In this document: positions 21,391 to 33,657 of the stretch, one piece after another
Layout: every line of letters starts with the position of its first letter
Position numbering within the stretch: the first letter of the stretch is position 1
Source of the DNA: Oikopleura dioica
Lineage: Eukaryota; Chordata; Appendicularia; Copelata; Oikopleuridae
Assembly: GCA_907165135.1 (NCBI GenBank)
Contig: OU015568.1
Location: 12,780,501 to 12,844,500 of the forward strand
Reading direction: 5' to 3'
Length of the DNA stretch: 64,000 nt
Made by a program: the position numbers and the translations under genes
The notes under the pieces: generated by a model
Databases searched by the model: none
The model's input: the letters and a program-made list of their open reading frames with translations, nothing else
What the model was told of the DNA's origin: nothing

Positions 21391-24357
21391 ATGGTAACTT
21401 CCGAAGGTGTTCTACCCGATGCCTTCAATCATGCGGATTATAAATTGGAGCTTATTCCCAACTCGGGACCACGAAAATTTGACGCCAAAATGGACATGAG
21501 AGGCACTCTTGAAATCGTTCCCCGAGAAGAAGTTGAGCCCCTCGAGCTTATTGAACTGGTGGAAGTTAAAGAGGACAAAGTAAAAGAAGAGTCGGAAGAT
21601 CATCCGCCTCCACTGGAGTTGATTCCTTTGAATGAGAAGTCAAATCCTCATCTGTCGAAATGGAAACAACTAGCGCCGAGTACCCATCATCACTGTCTCT
21701 TCGTCGGTCGTTTTCTTCAAAATCTACCCGATAATTTCGAGATTTTCGAGAAGCAAAGAGCGACACTTGCGTTCATTACGATCGGCTTTCTACATGAGCT
21801 TAATTTTGAAACTGACTGTAACTTTGAAAAATTCGATGGGTGGTCTTACGAGCAAATTCTCGAATACGTTCAACTCCGACGACAACTAGGTAAAAGACCA
21901 CTTCTAACGCGAAATTTAACCTTGAATTTCAGCCTCTCTTGGGAGCAAACTGTTGATCGCTCTTTCACCATCTGAGCATGTTTCTGATCCCAATTTACTT
22001 CGCGACGCAATAGGCAAGGTAGCCAATGTGAAACTGTTGAATTCGCTGAATGTCCATCAACTGTTCGCGCAACTTGAAAGACCAGAACAGCATAAAGAGC
22101 TCCGACATCATTGTGGATTAATGGTCAAGGAAGAAAAAGTTCTTACTCAACTAATCAATGGTGATATTCAAATTTACCCGGAGCGTCTAATAATTCTGCT
22201 GCGACTTGAGACGTCAATAGAAAATCTTGGAAGCAAATTGTTACGATCAGATCTATTCGAGCTTATTGAAGATTACATGCGCAAAATCAAAAGCGTGCCG
22301 TATTTTGTAACTCAATATAGGTGACCAATTTTAAATATGCTTAATTCACCTTAGATTTAGACTTAATGCTCTTCAAAGCTCAAAGAGGAATTTGTGCGCA
22401 CTTCTCGTCATTCTACTGCCATTCATTACGAGATCTTTCCAGCACTGGAAAATGGCTCAAGCGTCACCTTCGAAGAAATGGGTTTGCCCTCTGTGGAATA
22501 AAGCAGTTCTCGATATTTTCTTTCGTGTTCAATCATTTCTTGGAGTCATTTTGTCTTGTGAAATTATTCCAAGTTTACAATCAATACTAAATGGTTCTGG
22601 ACTGCAGTGCATGAACTTCTTCCGAAGAATACGACTTCTTGAAACGTAAGTTACGGATCATAACTTATGGTAATAGTTTGTTCTTCAAAAAATTTTAGCA
22701 TCGAATACTTTGAAGATTGCCGTCTCCCCATATTTGTCGGCCAAAGACTACTCCAATCTACTGATACGCGTTGGACAATATCCCCTCAAATTATATCCGC
22801 AATGATCAAAAATTTTCCTGCTGAATATCAAGTCAAAATTGTAGAAGAAGCACTTCAATCAAACTTAAGTCCAAATGTAAGTCTCGAATAATATTGTACA
22901 GTATGTCCAAAGATAAAGTTCCAGTATTCAAAATATGTTTAATACACCAGTACTGGGTACAGTAAGCATTAACATGTGTTGGAAGCTTCTGTATGAATCG
23001 ATTTTGGACGAATCCATCGAACTCGTCTTAGATCCATGGTTTCCGCGGTTGTATTTGAAATGTTATCATGTATTTCTTGCCGCTCAATTTCTCGATTTCG
23101 CGTTGTCTCAGTAATGTTCGCGTGTCCCGGCTGTGAGAAACCCTGGTCTTCTCCGGGCTGAGTCGTGGATCCTACGGCAGTTAGATTTTCTGGCATATTA
23201 GATTTTCTGGCAGTGCCAGAAAATCGCCTTTGCCAGAAAGTCTAACTGCCAGAAAGTCTAACTGCCAGAAAATCGCCTCTCTCGCCTTATATCGTCCCGA
23301 GGTAATCGCCGGCACTTGCGTCCGAAACCCATTCTGAAAATTTCAATTATGCGACTCGAATCTAAATCGGCGCGTTTTTATACTCGTTAAAACAGTCGGG
23401 ATTTATCTTTATTTATCTTGCTTTCTCTCTTTAATTTTTGTTCTGGCGCGGAAATATAATTTTTCGAAGTGATCTGCATTGAATCAAAGAATCTGATGTC
23501 TAGAAAACGTATTTTTCAATTCTCGAAAGAGAAATGATGGCGCCCTTAAAGCTTTTCCTCATACAGAGAATCTCGAAGATATATTTTGCCCATAATTACG
23601 GTATTTACCCGCACTTAATTTTTTTAGATTATCTACGGTGCGATCGAACAATTATTGAGACGGCGAGCAACTTTGTTATCACAAGAATTTCAAGAAAAGA
23701 ACATTTCTACCAAAATAGACGGAATAGTGTTGGCTTTTCTTCGGCGCTGGCGAAACAGTCACAATGGTATCCGGATAATCATGATTTTGAAAAGATATCA
23801 TCGAAAGTCAGAAACTTCGATTCTAGCAAATTTGTATTTGCTTAGTCGTATCAAAAGAAGTCGAGCTCAAACGGGGGTAGACCTTGTCGAAGAAATTATC
23901 GAAGAACTTCATGGCTGGAGACTTAATAAATTCAACTACTCGAAATCCAGCAAATCTGATACGATTAAAAATACGGCAAGAATATCCTCCCATACGAACA
24001 ATATTTGGAAAAGAGGCTCATTTTCAAGGAATCCATGTTCTTATCCTTTGATTGTGGATGTTATTATCAAGTCGAAGAACTTCCCGATAACACTTTATTC
24101 ATGTTTAACAGAAGGCGATATCAAAAAATTCACAGTGTTAGTGGAGTAAATTCAAAATCAGTGAAAATAATCTCAAATTTAGTGACCTGATTAACTACAC
24201 TCTAAAGAAGGGCGTTCCACAGGAGCTCCTGTTCCAGATGCTACTCCAAATTTCCAAACCGCACAGAAAAGATCCTTATGAACACGGCCTTACGAGCTCC
24301 TCGTATATTTACGATCATATTTTCAAGCTAATCAAAGCTAACTTTGGAGATGCTTAA
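21391..24357 (+). CDS. Large alpha-helical protein, family not recognised
   Basis: Visible exons are 21391-21889, 21933-22320, 22355-22645, 22699-22875 and 23628 to about 23970, then a block at about 24000-24120 and a final part ending at 24357. The first 80 residues are acidic with repeated LELI/LEIVP motifs; the rest is predicted helical with many Leu and charged residues and no catalytic motif or membrane segment I can name. The final exon ends SSSYIYDHIFKLIKANFGDA. A 752-bp intron (22876-23627) contains an inserted repeat. Two later junctions (about 23960-24030 and 24120-24220) need non-canonical or alternative splice sites. SLC39A7 begins 104 bp after the stop. Total length is roughly 700 residues; function unknown. 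Confidence 0.55.
22876..23627. repeat. Repeat-bearing long intron with palindromic motif cluster
   Basis: This intron is over 15 times the local norm. At 23180-23275 the 15-mer TTAGATTTTCTGGCA and its complement recur: two copies in one orientation, then several TGCCAGAAA-type copies in the other. They include a perfect 12-bp inverted pair around 23201-23225 separated by one base. The surroundings (22920-23560) have base composition unlike the adjacent exons. It is most simply a small inserted element; its ends were not defined. Confidence 0.55.
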
Positions 24358-24416
24358 ATTTTCTTCTGCTCCTTATTTTCCTTATTCTAAAATTGTTTTC
24401 CAACTTCAAACCTATC

Positions 24417-24461
24417 AATAAAGTTATAAACTTCGAACACTCATCAAGAAACATATTTCAG
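24417..24461 (+). promoter_or_regulatory. Operon junction: poly(A) signal followed by trans-splice acceptor
   Basis: AATAAA at 24417-24422 belongs to the upstream gene's 3' end. About 40 bp later ACATATTTCAG abuts the SLC39A7 ATG at 24462 directly. Cleavage of the upstream mRNA and trans-splicing of the downstream one within 45 bp is the expected arrangement in an operon. Confidence 0.65.
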
Positions 24462-25951
24462 ATGAGGGTGACTCCGTTTGCCTTATTGGCATTGTCCAGC
24501 TGTCATAATCATGAAGCCGATATGAAAGCAGGTAGAATTAGCCAGGGTCTCCGTCCTCTTAAAATTTTTCAGCAAAGCATCGGTGGAGCAAAGAAGCCAA
24601 CGAAGGACACGGTCATGCCCATGCTGATCATGGGCACTCGCACGATCACGGTCACTCACATCAACACCACGACGATGGTGGATGCCACGGGCATTCTCAC
24701 AATGGAATGGATGTCCAAGAGCCACCGAAAGAAAAGTTTCAAGGCAAGAAACAATACATTGCCGAGCAAACTCTTGAAGACAAAATTGACATCTGGTTCA
24801 AGGCACGAACAACTTGCCCCACTTTGTGGATAATCGTTTGTTTTTAGGCTCTTTTCGCCACTTTCCTGATTTCTGCCGCTCCATATTTCATCTTATTCAG
24901 TGTTCCAATCGAAAGCAATACAGAAGAAAATAAACCATACTTGAATGTAAGAAATCAATTATCGCAAAGTCAAAAACTAATCCTACGACTAGATCCTGCT
25001 GGCATTCGCTTCCGGTGGCCTCCTTGGCGATGCCTTTCTCCACCTCATTCCTCATGCGTCGCACTCCCACTTGCCGGACAACGACGATCACGGACACTCA
25101 CACGACCACTCTCACGGACATTCACACGAGGAATCACATGGGCACTCGCACGACGCGGAGATGGGTATCGGACTCATGGTTTTGCTCGGAATTATTGCTT
25201 TCATGTGCGTCGAGCTTTTCGTCCGACACATGAAAGGAGGACACGGACATTCCCATGGTGGTCATGGTCACTCGCACGCTCCTAAAAAGGCGGTGGAGGA
25301 AAAGAAAGACGATAAGGATGATAAAAAGACCAAGAAAACCAAAAAGGCGAAGAAGGCGAAGAGCTCTGACGATGAATCCTCCGATAAGGAACAAGAGAAA
25401 GAAGTCGAAAAGGAATCTGAGGAAGAAGAGTCTGAAGAAAAAGAAGAAGAGCAAGAGCTCGCTGTTGCCGGATGGCTCAATCTCGCTGCTGATTTCGCTC
25501 ATAACTTTACCGACGGTCTCGCAATCGGAGCCAGCTTCCTCGCCGGCGAAAGCATCGGTGTTATAACCACACTCACAATTCTGCTCCATGAAGTTCCTCA
25601 CGAAATCGGTGATTTCGCTATTCTTGTCCAGTCCGGCGCTACAAAAGAGCGCGCGATGATGCTCCAGCTTGTCACTGCCCTTGGAGCAATGATGGGAACT
25701 GTTGTTGGTCTCCTTCTTGGCGGTACTTTCGGAGCTGTTTCAATAATCTTGCCCTTCACTGCTGGTGGATTCATTTACATCGCGACTGTTGGTGTCATTC
25801 CTGAACTCCTTGCCAATGACAAGGCTACTCCAGCTCAGGTAAACCTCTATTCTTGAGAGTCAAACGCTTATCTTTGCTTCAGAACATCAAGGAAATCATC
25901 GCAATGTTCCTTGGAATTGGCCTCATGGTCGTCATCGGCTGGTTAGAATAA
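24462..25951 (+). CDS. SLC39A7: ZIP zinc transporter of the ER/Golgi, KE4 type
   Basis: Exons 24462-24531, 24573-24802, 24848-24946, 24993-25838 and 25883-25951 give 437 residues. ZIP7 releases zinc from the ER and Golgi to the cytosol. Histidine-rich runs ([12 protein letters not shown] and similar) occur in the lumenal N-terminus and twice more. A Lys/Glu/Ser-rich acidic loop at about 25285-25460 follows. The metal-site motifs [13 protein letters not shown] and [13 protein letters not shown] are intact in adjacent helices. The 45-bp intron at 24803-24847 begins GC rather than GT (AAG|GCACGA). AATAAA at 26055-26060 probably ends the message. Its ATG lies directly after a TTTCAG acceptor, so it is a downstream operon gene. 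Confidence 0.93.
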
Positions 25952-26260
25952 TTTGAATAAACTACGGTACAAGCATCCTTTCTTTTCCGAAGCGGCTCAC
26001 TTGCCATTATAGAAAGAATTTATTCTTAGAATCGCTACTTAGGTTTATATGTGCAATAAAATAAGACTGAACTTTATCTTCTTTTACTTATATTTTTCTG
26101 TTAAAAACGCAAGTCTATTTCACGGGTGAATTTCTTCTTTATCTTTCTTTACCATTTTAAGTTCATAATAAATTGATAAAAGTAGTCTTTGGTCTTTGGC
26201 TTTTCATACGAAAAATCAAATGACAATGCACACATTTAGTTGCTTTAATTTAGAGGCAAA

Positions 26261-27716
26261 ATGGAAGCCCTAATAAACGAAGCAAAGGCTCGTCTTCAGT
26301 CCGAATTTGGTTGTTCTAGGAAAGTTATAAAATCGACAATATGACCATTTTTCGCTAATTAAAACTCCGCAGGTTATCAATCACAAGGCTGTCTAGGCAG
26401 CTTAAAAAGGCTCTTTTTAATATTTTATAACTCAATCAAGTGATGAACAGCTAATTATTGCATCTGCTCCTGGCCGTGTAAACCTCATTGGCGAGCATAC
26501 TGATTATAGCAAAGGATTTGTGTTTCCCATTGCCTTGCCTCTTCGAACTGTTTTGGTCGGTTACCCGAACAACTCTGATGATATCAAAGCAGTCTCTCTT
26601 GTTGTCAATGGAAAGGTGGAGTTTAACGTTTCGGAGATTCAAACGGGTGATCCTTTCTGGGGAGACTACTTCAAAGGAGTAGTTGCTGAATTTCAAAAGA
26701 AAACCGGAAAGCATGTTCCTGGTTTTAATGCTGTTTTCCATTCGAATGTTCCCCTTGGAGGTGGAGTGTCTTCCAGTGCCAGTATGGAAGTGGCTACTGC
26801 TACGTTCCTCGAAGCCCTGACGAAAATTAATCTTGAGTAAGTGAAGAATATATAAAGCGTCTATATCGACAGTTTGACCGCAATACCGAAACATGAATAA
26901 GATGATTATTTTGTTAATGCATACTAACATGAGTTTAGCCCTACTGAAAAGGCATTACTGTGTCAAGCCGCCGAGCACAACTATCCAAAAAACCCGTGCG
27001 GTATAATGGATCAATTTATTTCTGTTCATGGAAAAGCGGATCATGCACTGCTAATCGATTGCCAAGACGAATCTTCGAAACTTGTAAACATGCCATCGAG
27101 TTCTGTTTGCTTCTTTGGTAATCTCGAAATTTCTTTCTAGAGCTATAATTTTCTGTCACAGTGATTAACTCCAACGTCAAGCACAAACTTTCCGGCGAAA
27201 ACAATCCGTTCGCCGAGAGACAAAAGAGTTGCTTCAAAGCAGCCGAAATATGCGGGGCGAAATTTTTGCGAAATGTTACTCTGGAGGATCTCGAGAAAAA
27301 CAGAGACAATATGGACGCCGTCACATTTAATCGCGGCCTTCACGGTGTGAGTGAAGATAAACGCACATTGGAAGCGGCTGAGGTTTTGGTGAAGGGCGAT
27401 TTCAAACGATTTGGCGAGTTGATGAATGCGTCGCATGATTCTCTCCGTGATCTTTTCGAAGTTTCATGCCCTGAGGTTGACGAGCTCGTAGAAATCGCTA
27501 GAAAAACGAAGGGTGTCTATGGAAGTCGAATTACTGGCGGTGGCTTTGGCGGATGCACCGTTACACTTATTGAGAAAGATGCCATTCAGTCGCTCAAAAA
27601 TGCTGTCAACGTAAAGTCTAATGCAGATTCGTGAGTTAACAACTTTTTAGGCAAATTACTCGAAGACGGCTACATTCTTCGACGCGCCCGCTTCCGATGG
27701 AGCGAAGATTCACTAA
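26261..27716 (+). CDS. GALK1: Galactokinase
   Basis: Exons 26261-26319, 26441-26836, 26939-27117, 27162-27610 and 27651-27716 give 382 residues, close to human GALK1 (392). The enzyme phosphorylates galactose with ATP, the entry step of the Leloir pathway. The GHMP landmarks are all present: GRVNLIGEHTDY (substrate site), PLGGGVSSSASMEVA (phosphate loop), NPCGIMDQF and ITGGGFGGCTVTL. The first intron (26320-26440) starts GA and ends AG. Using it gives EFGCSSDEQLIIASAPGRV, which aligns without gap to the family; no GT donor gives a continuous frame. The ATG is seven bases after TTTAATTTAG. CEP290 starts 187 bp downstream. Confidence 0.93.
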
Positions 27717-27903
27717 TTCTACAATTTTATGTTTTGATTATTATTCTGTGCCTTATGATTCCCTTGAATGACACTCAACTTATACTCTTATCCATACAGT
27801 TGCAATTTCTGAGTATTACGATAATTGTTCATCATGATTCCTGCCAAATGCTATTTGATTAACGCTTTCAATTTCAAAGTCTCCTGAACATTGAGTTTTT
27901 AAG

Positions 27904-30900
27904 ATGTCGATTTCGGGGGCTGATCTCCAGCTTCTCAACAATATCTGTGAGAACGGGACGTATTTAGAGGATAATGACGATGTCCAGCAGCAAGCAGGCG
28001 ACATTTTACGCGACGTCTCCAACTGGAGTGAGATTGAGCCGGAAGTCCAAGAAAAGCTTTTTATTGCCTGTCGCCAGTATCTGGAAATAAGCATAGAAAA
28101 GCAAGAGATACTTTACGATGAGCTCGACGAGAAGGATAAGATGATTAGAGACGTTCAACAAGAAAGCAAGATCTCAGTGGATTATGGGATGAATCAAGGC
28201 GCCCATATGATTAAACAGCTTGAGGAGCAATTAGACCAGGAGCGTCAAGATCACGAGCGCGAGAAGACCGAGCTCATCGCTAAAATTGAGAATGATCAAC
28301 GAGAATTTGAAAGCCAGCTTCGTGATAGAGATAGATCTTACGATAGCCTCTGCAAGGAAATTGAGACGCTTCGAATGAACCAGCTCAAAGTTGGAAACGA
28401 CGCAGCAAATAAAGACGATTTATCTCGCAAACTCAATGAGAAGAGAGAGCTTCTTTCGGAACAAATTGATGCGAATCAGAAACTCGAAGAAGTCATTAGA
28501 CAATTGGAGGAGCAGAATAAAACGTTGCGCGATGATATGGAAGAGGCGACGAAGCAAATGATTGCGATGGACGCTAAATACACGAAAATGGAGGAGCGCT
28601 ACGAATCCGACGATGTCGAGCATGAATCTTTGTCAAATGAAAGAGACAAGCTCAAATCAGAAGTCGAAAATCTCCAACAGGCACTTGGCGAACGAGAACA
28701 AGAGACAGAGCAGATCAGAGTTGAGGTCGTGCAGAGAACTAATCAACTTGTCGCAGCGGCCCATGAAAAAGATCTCGAAATTGCCCGGCAATCAAAGCAA
28801 ATTGATGAATTAGACCGTCAACTTCGCAATGCTGAACTCGCCCCAGAAAAGAGGCGTCTTCACGAGCAAGAGGAAGAACTCAAACAACGCGCTCTGAAGA
28901 TCAGCATCTTAGAGGAAAAGCTCAATCAATCACTCAATGATGTGATTGAACTGAATGAGGTAATTGCCAAATTCAATCAACAGCAGACCCCCTCGGCTGA
29001 GCTCCATCATCTTACAAGGAGATACGAGTCGGTTGTGAAAGAGTATGAAGCTCTGAAAGGCGATCACGCGGACCTTGAGCAACGCGTCCAAGAACAAGAG
29101 CTACACCTTCGCGATGTCGAGGATAAACTTTCCAAAGAGGTTCATATTCGAACCAATCTTGAAGCCGGCGTCACTGGACTTCCGGAAGCGCGAGCAGAGA
29201 ATAGAAAGCTAGAACAGACGTTGACGAAAAGGACCAAAGAGCGTGACAGATTAACGATGGGCATCGGGGAAATCGACGATAAACTCACAGAGATGATTGA
29301 TGAGAACGACATCTTGCGAGCCCAACTTGAACGTGAGCAACGCGACCTTACTGATATTTCTAGGCTTAGAGAGCAGTTGAATATTAGAAACAAGACGATG
29401 CGCTCAGAGAATGAAACGCTCCGTGCGAAGGTTGAAGTTCTCGAAGAAGAACGAATCGAGCTCAAGGTGCGCGCTCGGCGGGCAATGATGAATTCGCTTC
29501 CTGAGAACGTCTCCACGGCGTCACTGACGCAGGCCCAGCTCGACCAAGTAACAGATCTGATTGACATCTTGCGCAGTGGTCAGCAGCCCGTCCCAGTAAA
29601 ATCCAGCGAGGAGAGTAATCTTCAGAATAAAGCCATCGAGGATCTGACGTATGGTGTACAAAGCGAATTAAAAGCTCTCAGGGGAGAAATACAGTCATTT
29701 ACTGATGCGCGCGTTTTAACCTCGTCAGCTCAATTACCGGTACAACTCGAGGAGAACGGATCTATTTCAGTTGACGGAGCCCAATTTACGGATCTAAACG
29801 CGCGGCTTATGCTCTTACAAAACGAACTTGACTCTGAAAGAAGAAAGTATAAGGAGCTAGAGGCCACGGTCAAATCAGGAGCCGTGCCAGAAGCTACTGA
29901 GCCGCGCGATCTATTAACCCAGTCAGCAGTGGAGGCCGAGAGACGTGAAAACGTCGCACTTCAAAGTACGATCTCCGATTTGCTAGAAAAGATAAAGTCT
30001 CTTGAAGATACTGAAGCAGAGCTGCAAAGAGAACTCGAGGAGAAATCATTAAAGTGGTCGAGAACAGAAGAAGAATATGAAACACAGTGTTCGGCACTGC
30101 GCGCAAACGTCGATAATTTAACCACTGAGCTGCAGCAATGCTCCGTGAACTTGGAAGAATTTACACGGTTGAAGAATTCGCTCGAGGGTTCAGCCGATCA
30201 GAAGGAAAGCCAGATTGCGGACTGCATCGCTAACTTGACAAATGTGAGGATAGAGTTAGTTCGCCAGAAGAGGGCAGTGCGCTTGGCTGAGCACGAGGTC
30301 TCATCCTTCAAGCGGAAACTCGAGCGAAGCGAAGACATTCTCGCAGCTCTGCGGAAGAAAAACCTGAAACGCATTGAATCAGTGGGAAATTTCCGAAACG
30401 AATACAAGCTGCAAATTTCCCGCTTGCGACAAGAACTAAGCAGCTCTGTGCCTCGATATCAATACGAAAAGATTCAACTTGAACTCGAGAAAAAATGCAT
30501 CCATATTCGAAAGAGCGCCGAGATGGCGACTAATGAGGTCGTCGCAGAAATTGAACTCTCCCATATGCAAGATAAATTCCTCAAACTACAGATCGAGAAA
30601 GACCACGTTTTCAAGGAGCTTACGATCGCGAAAGAGAAGTTGGCACTTTTGTCTCACCTGGAAAATGACGAAAACACGCCGCCAGTCGAAACAATCAGGT
30701 CAAAATACGCTGCCTTAGAGATCAAGGAGCTGAATGAAAGGCAGAAATGCGCGCATTTAGAGAGAAGAAATGAAGAGCTTGAACAAGTTAAGTCGACTTT
30801 AGTGACGCGCATCGCTGACTTGGAAAAATCACTAGAAACGCTGAGTACGAAGGCAATCGCGCAGGCGGACAAAGAAGGCGAATTAAGGACCGAACTTTCA

Positions 30901-33536
30901 AAATCAATTCCTATCGATGTTGCGGACAAGACAAAGGCTCTCCTTCAAGAAACAGTCGAAGAAAACGTCTCCCTGAACTCAGAAACTGAGAGACTTCGCA
31001 ACTTACTCGCGCTAGAAGAATCGCAGACAACGCAGTTACGAAAAGAACTAGGCCAACTGTCAAAATCGGTCGAGCTACACGAAAAGAGATTGAAAAATAC
31101 GGAACTCTTAGACTCTGATTCAGAAGCTACATTCCTCTTACTCAACAAAGAGATAAACAACTTACAAGCGGAAGTGATTGAAAGCAATAATTTGAAAAAT
31201 CAAGAGGCGAAAAAAGCTGACAAACTGGAAGAGCGTGTCCTTACTCTCGAGAAAGATGTGAACCAGCGTGACATACTTTTGTCGATATTAATTAGAGAGT
31301 CATTTCAGCGAACGTCCGTCTTGGAAGCGTCAGTGAATGAGTTCAAGAGCAGTTTTGCTGGGGCGATCCCTGTCGAGTCCCTGGAGAGATATCAGATGCA
31401 AGTGGCGAAAATCAAAAACCAGAAAAGTGAGCTGGAGCGCCATCGTGAAGCACTTCTGACAGAGAAAGGAGATCTCGAATCTGCTAGAGTAGAGTATGAA
31501 GTCAAATTGGCCGGATTGAATGAGCTTATGGCGAAGCTGAAAACGACTTCGTCACGCGAAAAGGTAATTTTCCATTTTAATTGGCATTTCTTTAATTTAC
31601 TCTTTATTCAAGTTTGATTAGTTATTTTGAACTTTAGGAGATTCTGAATGTCCAGGAGTGGCATCAAAAAATCGAATTTGCAAAGATGTCCGAGCAGAAG
31701 GCTAAGCGCTCGGCAACTGAGGCAAAGACTCTGAATTCAGCTCTGAGAACACAAATAGACAGTCACTTGTGCACGATCGATGAACTAGAAAATGACTTAT
31801 TAACGCGACAGAATGTGCATACTAACTATGCCGCGATGGCAAGTCGTCACGAATCGGTTATGATTGAGATCCGAGAATTGATGGATGACCATCACAAGCG
31901 AAAAGTTGAGGCGCTTAATTCCACGACTGAGGCCGAATTGCCGGATAATTTGGCGGAGAGGTCGTCGATTCTTGAGCGAAACGTTTTAGGAAACGATCTT
32001 AACTTGATTCCATTCTCACGCTGTAAAATTTAATGGATTTATATATTTGCAATCTATATAGAGAATAATTTATGAGTATTGAGCACTTAGCGTTATTTTG
32101 ATCGTAAATGAAGCTCTCAAATCCCACGTATCCGAACTCACAGCAGACAGCAAACGATTACGTGAAGAAGCTTCAGCTGCCTGGGCAAAAGTTGTCGACA
32201 AAGAATCAAAAATTTTGCACCTGGAACAGTCCTTATCAAAAGCCAGACACTTACTCGAAGAAAAAGACAGAAATAGTGGCAATGTGATTATTCAGGGTCT
32301 CGAGAGAGATCAGCAGAATGTCTCAGGTCGGGTTACTCAATTTCGAATTCTGCTGATGAGCCTAATGATCCTGGGGATGTGTTTTCAGCGACGTTTATGA
32401 TCCATTACTCAGGCGTAACCCAAGTCAGGCGCTATAGAAGATTCTTCTGTTATGGTGAAGCTTATGATGCTAGAAAAGAAAGCGTCGCAAGCGAATGCTG
32501 TTATTGAAACGAAGGTATTTTTGTCCCATTCTGTATATAAATCTATCTTTTTTCAAAATCTGCGTCAAAGAGTGATTAACCAAAATTACGTAGGAACAAG
32601 AGCTAAATGCCAAGAACGAGACAATCAAGCGACTGGAGCTACGACTGAAGGTAAATTTACTTACGTTCCACCGAACTGACGTAACGCTCGTATCATAAAC
32701 GATAAATTTCACTCGTTATTTTTGAGATTCGTATTTGCAGTCAAGCGCTGTCAAATGAGTTGACCTTTACCACACCTAAATATATTGTTTGATCAGTTTT
32801 TTGTTAACTGTTGCAGTCGTCTGCAAACACGCTGACAACAGCAAACACTTATAGCTCCATTTTTCTGACAGGTTGGTTGATAGATACCCAGAATTCAGAA
32901 TTTTGGAGATCGTGAAGCAGCAATTTTAATTTCAAGAGAGCATTTTTACTAATGTATTTAGGATGCCCGACGTGAACTTCGCAATCTTGAACTCCAGCAC
33001 GATGAGCAGCTGTCCGAATTGCGACAGCGTTTGACAGCAGATGTGAGTGAACGCGCACTGCATTTAACGAGGACCCAACAATCCCTGACGGCAAACGCTG
33101 CTAATGCAGCCGCAGAGGAGGAGCTTGCAAAAATGCGTCAACAGCTTGACAAGAAGTCGAAAAAGATCGAGAGGCTAACGGATACTGTGAAGAAACAGCT
33201 GGAAATAAAGAAAATTATAGAGAAAAAGCTTGAGAAAGCTATTGCTCAGGCCCGTGACGCGCAGGGGAGCGCTGAAGCACTTGAAAAGGATTATGAAACA
33301 CAAGTAAAACTACTCAAAGAAACTATTCAATCGAGGAATGACGAAATCGCCAGAATGAATAGGTAACTACTTTCGAGTATCTACAGTTGCCAGGAGACAG
33401 TCAGAGCTGCACAGTATGCCAGACGCAACAAACAAGAGATCAAGCAATAATCGAGGAATTTTATAGCCCGAGAGTGCCGCCGCCTTCCTCAATGGCCAGA
33501 TCACGTCGAGTAGTCAGCGCACGGTCAAATCGCTAA
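27904..33536 (+). CDS. CEP290: CEP290, ciliary transition-zone coiled-coil protein
   Basis: One unbroken exon at 27904-31563 encodes 1,220 residues of coiled coil. Smaller exons follow at 31638 to about 31950, about 32088-32331, about 32431-32515, about 32594-32651, about 32963-33362 and about 33401-33536. CEP290 is a Y-link protein of the ciliary transition zone and centriolar satellites. Family landmarks are MKELNERQ-like IKELNERQKCAHLER, a segment GAIPVESLERYQMQ, and EWHQKIEFAKM after the first intron. The C-terminus is basic (ARSRRVVSARSNR). At about 1,600 residues it is shorter than the vertebrate protein (about 2,480), with losses mainly in the C-terminal half. The donor near 31945 is uncertain. 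The ATG follows TTTTTAAG directly. Confidence 0.85.
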
Positions 33537-33657
33537 AACCATTCCATTTTTGTACACTGTCACCATGACTTCCTTGTGCCATTTCTTTTTTATTTTTATA
33601 ATTCACAATATTTTCTTATTCAAATCGAGCGTCAATCAAACCCTTCAGAATGATAAC

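Noticed and set aside
22969..23196. 75-codon minus-strand frame inside the long intron
   Set aside because: No resemblance to a transposase or other protein; lies in the inserted repeat region.
25070..25160. Regular short repeats resembling a CRISPR or minisatellite array
   Set aside because: They encode the histidine-rich loop of SLC39A7 with varying codons; no conserved spacer structure.
25134..25601. 155-codon minus-strand frame and 25255-25566 plus-strand Arg/Lys-rich frame
   Set aside because: Both are shadows of the His- and Lys/Glu-rich loop of SLC39A7.
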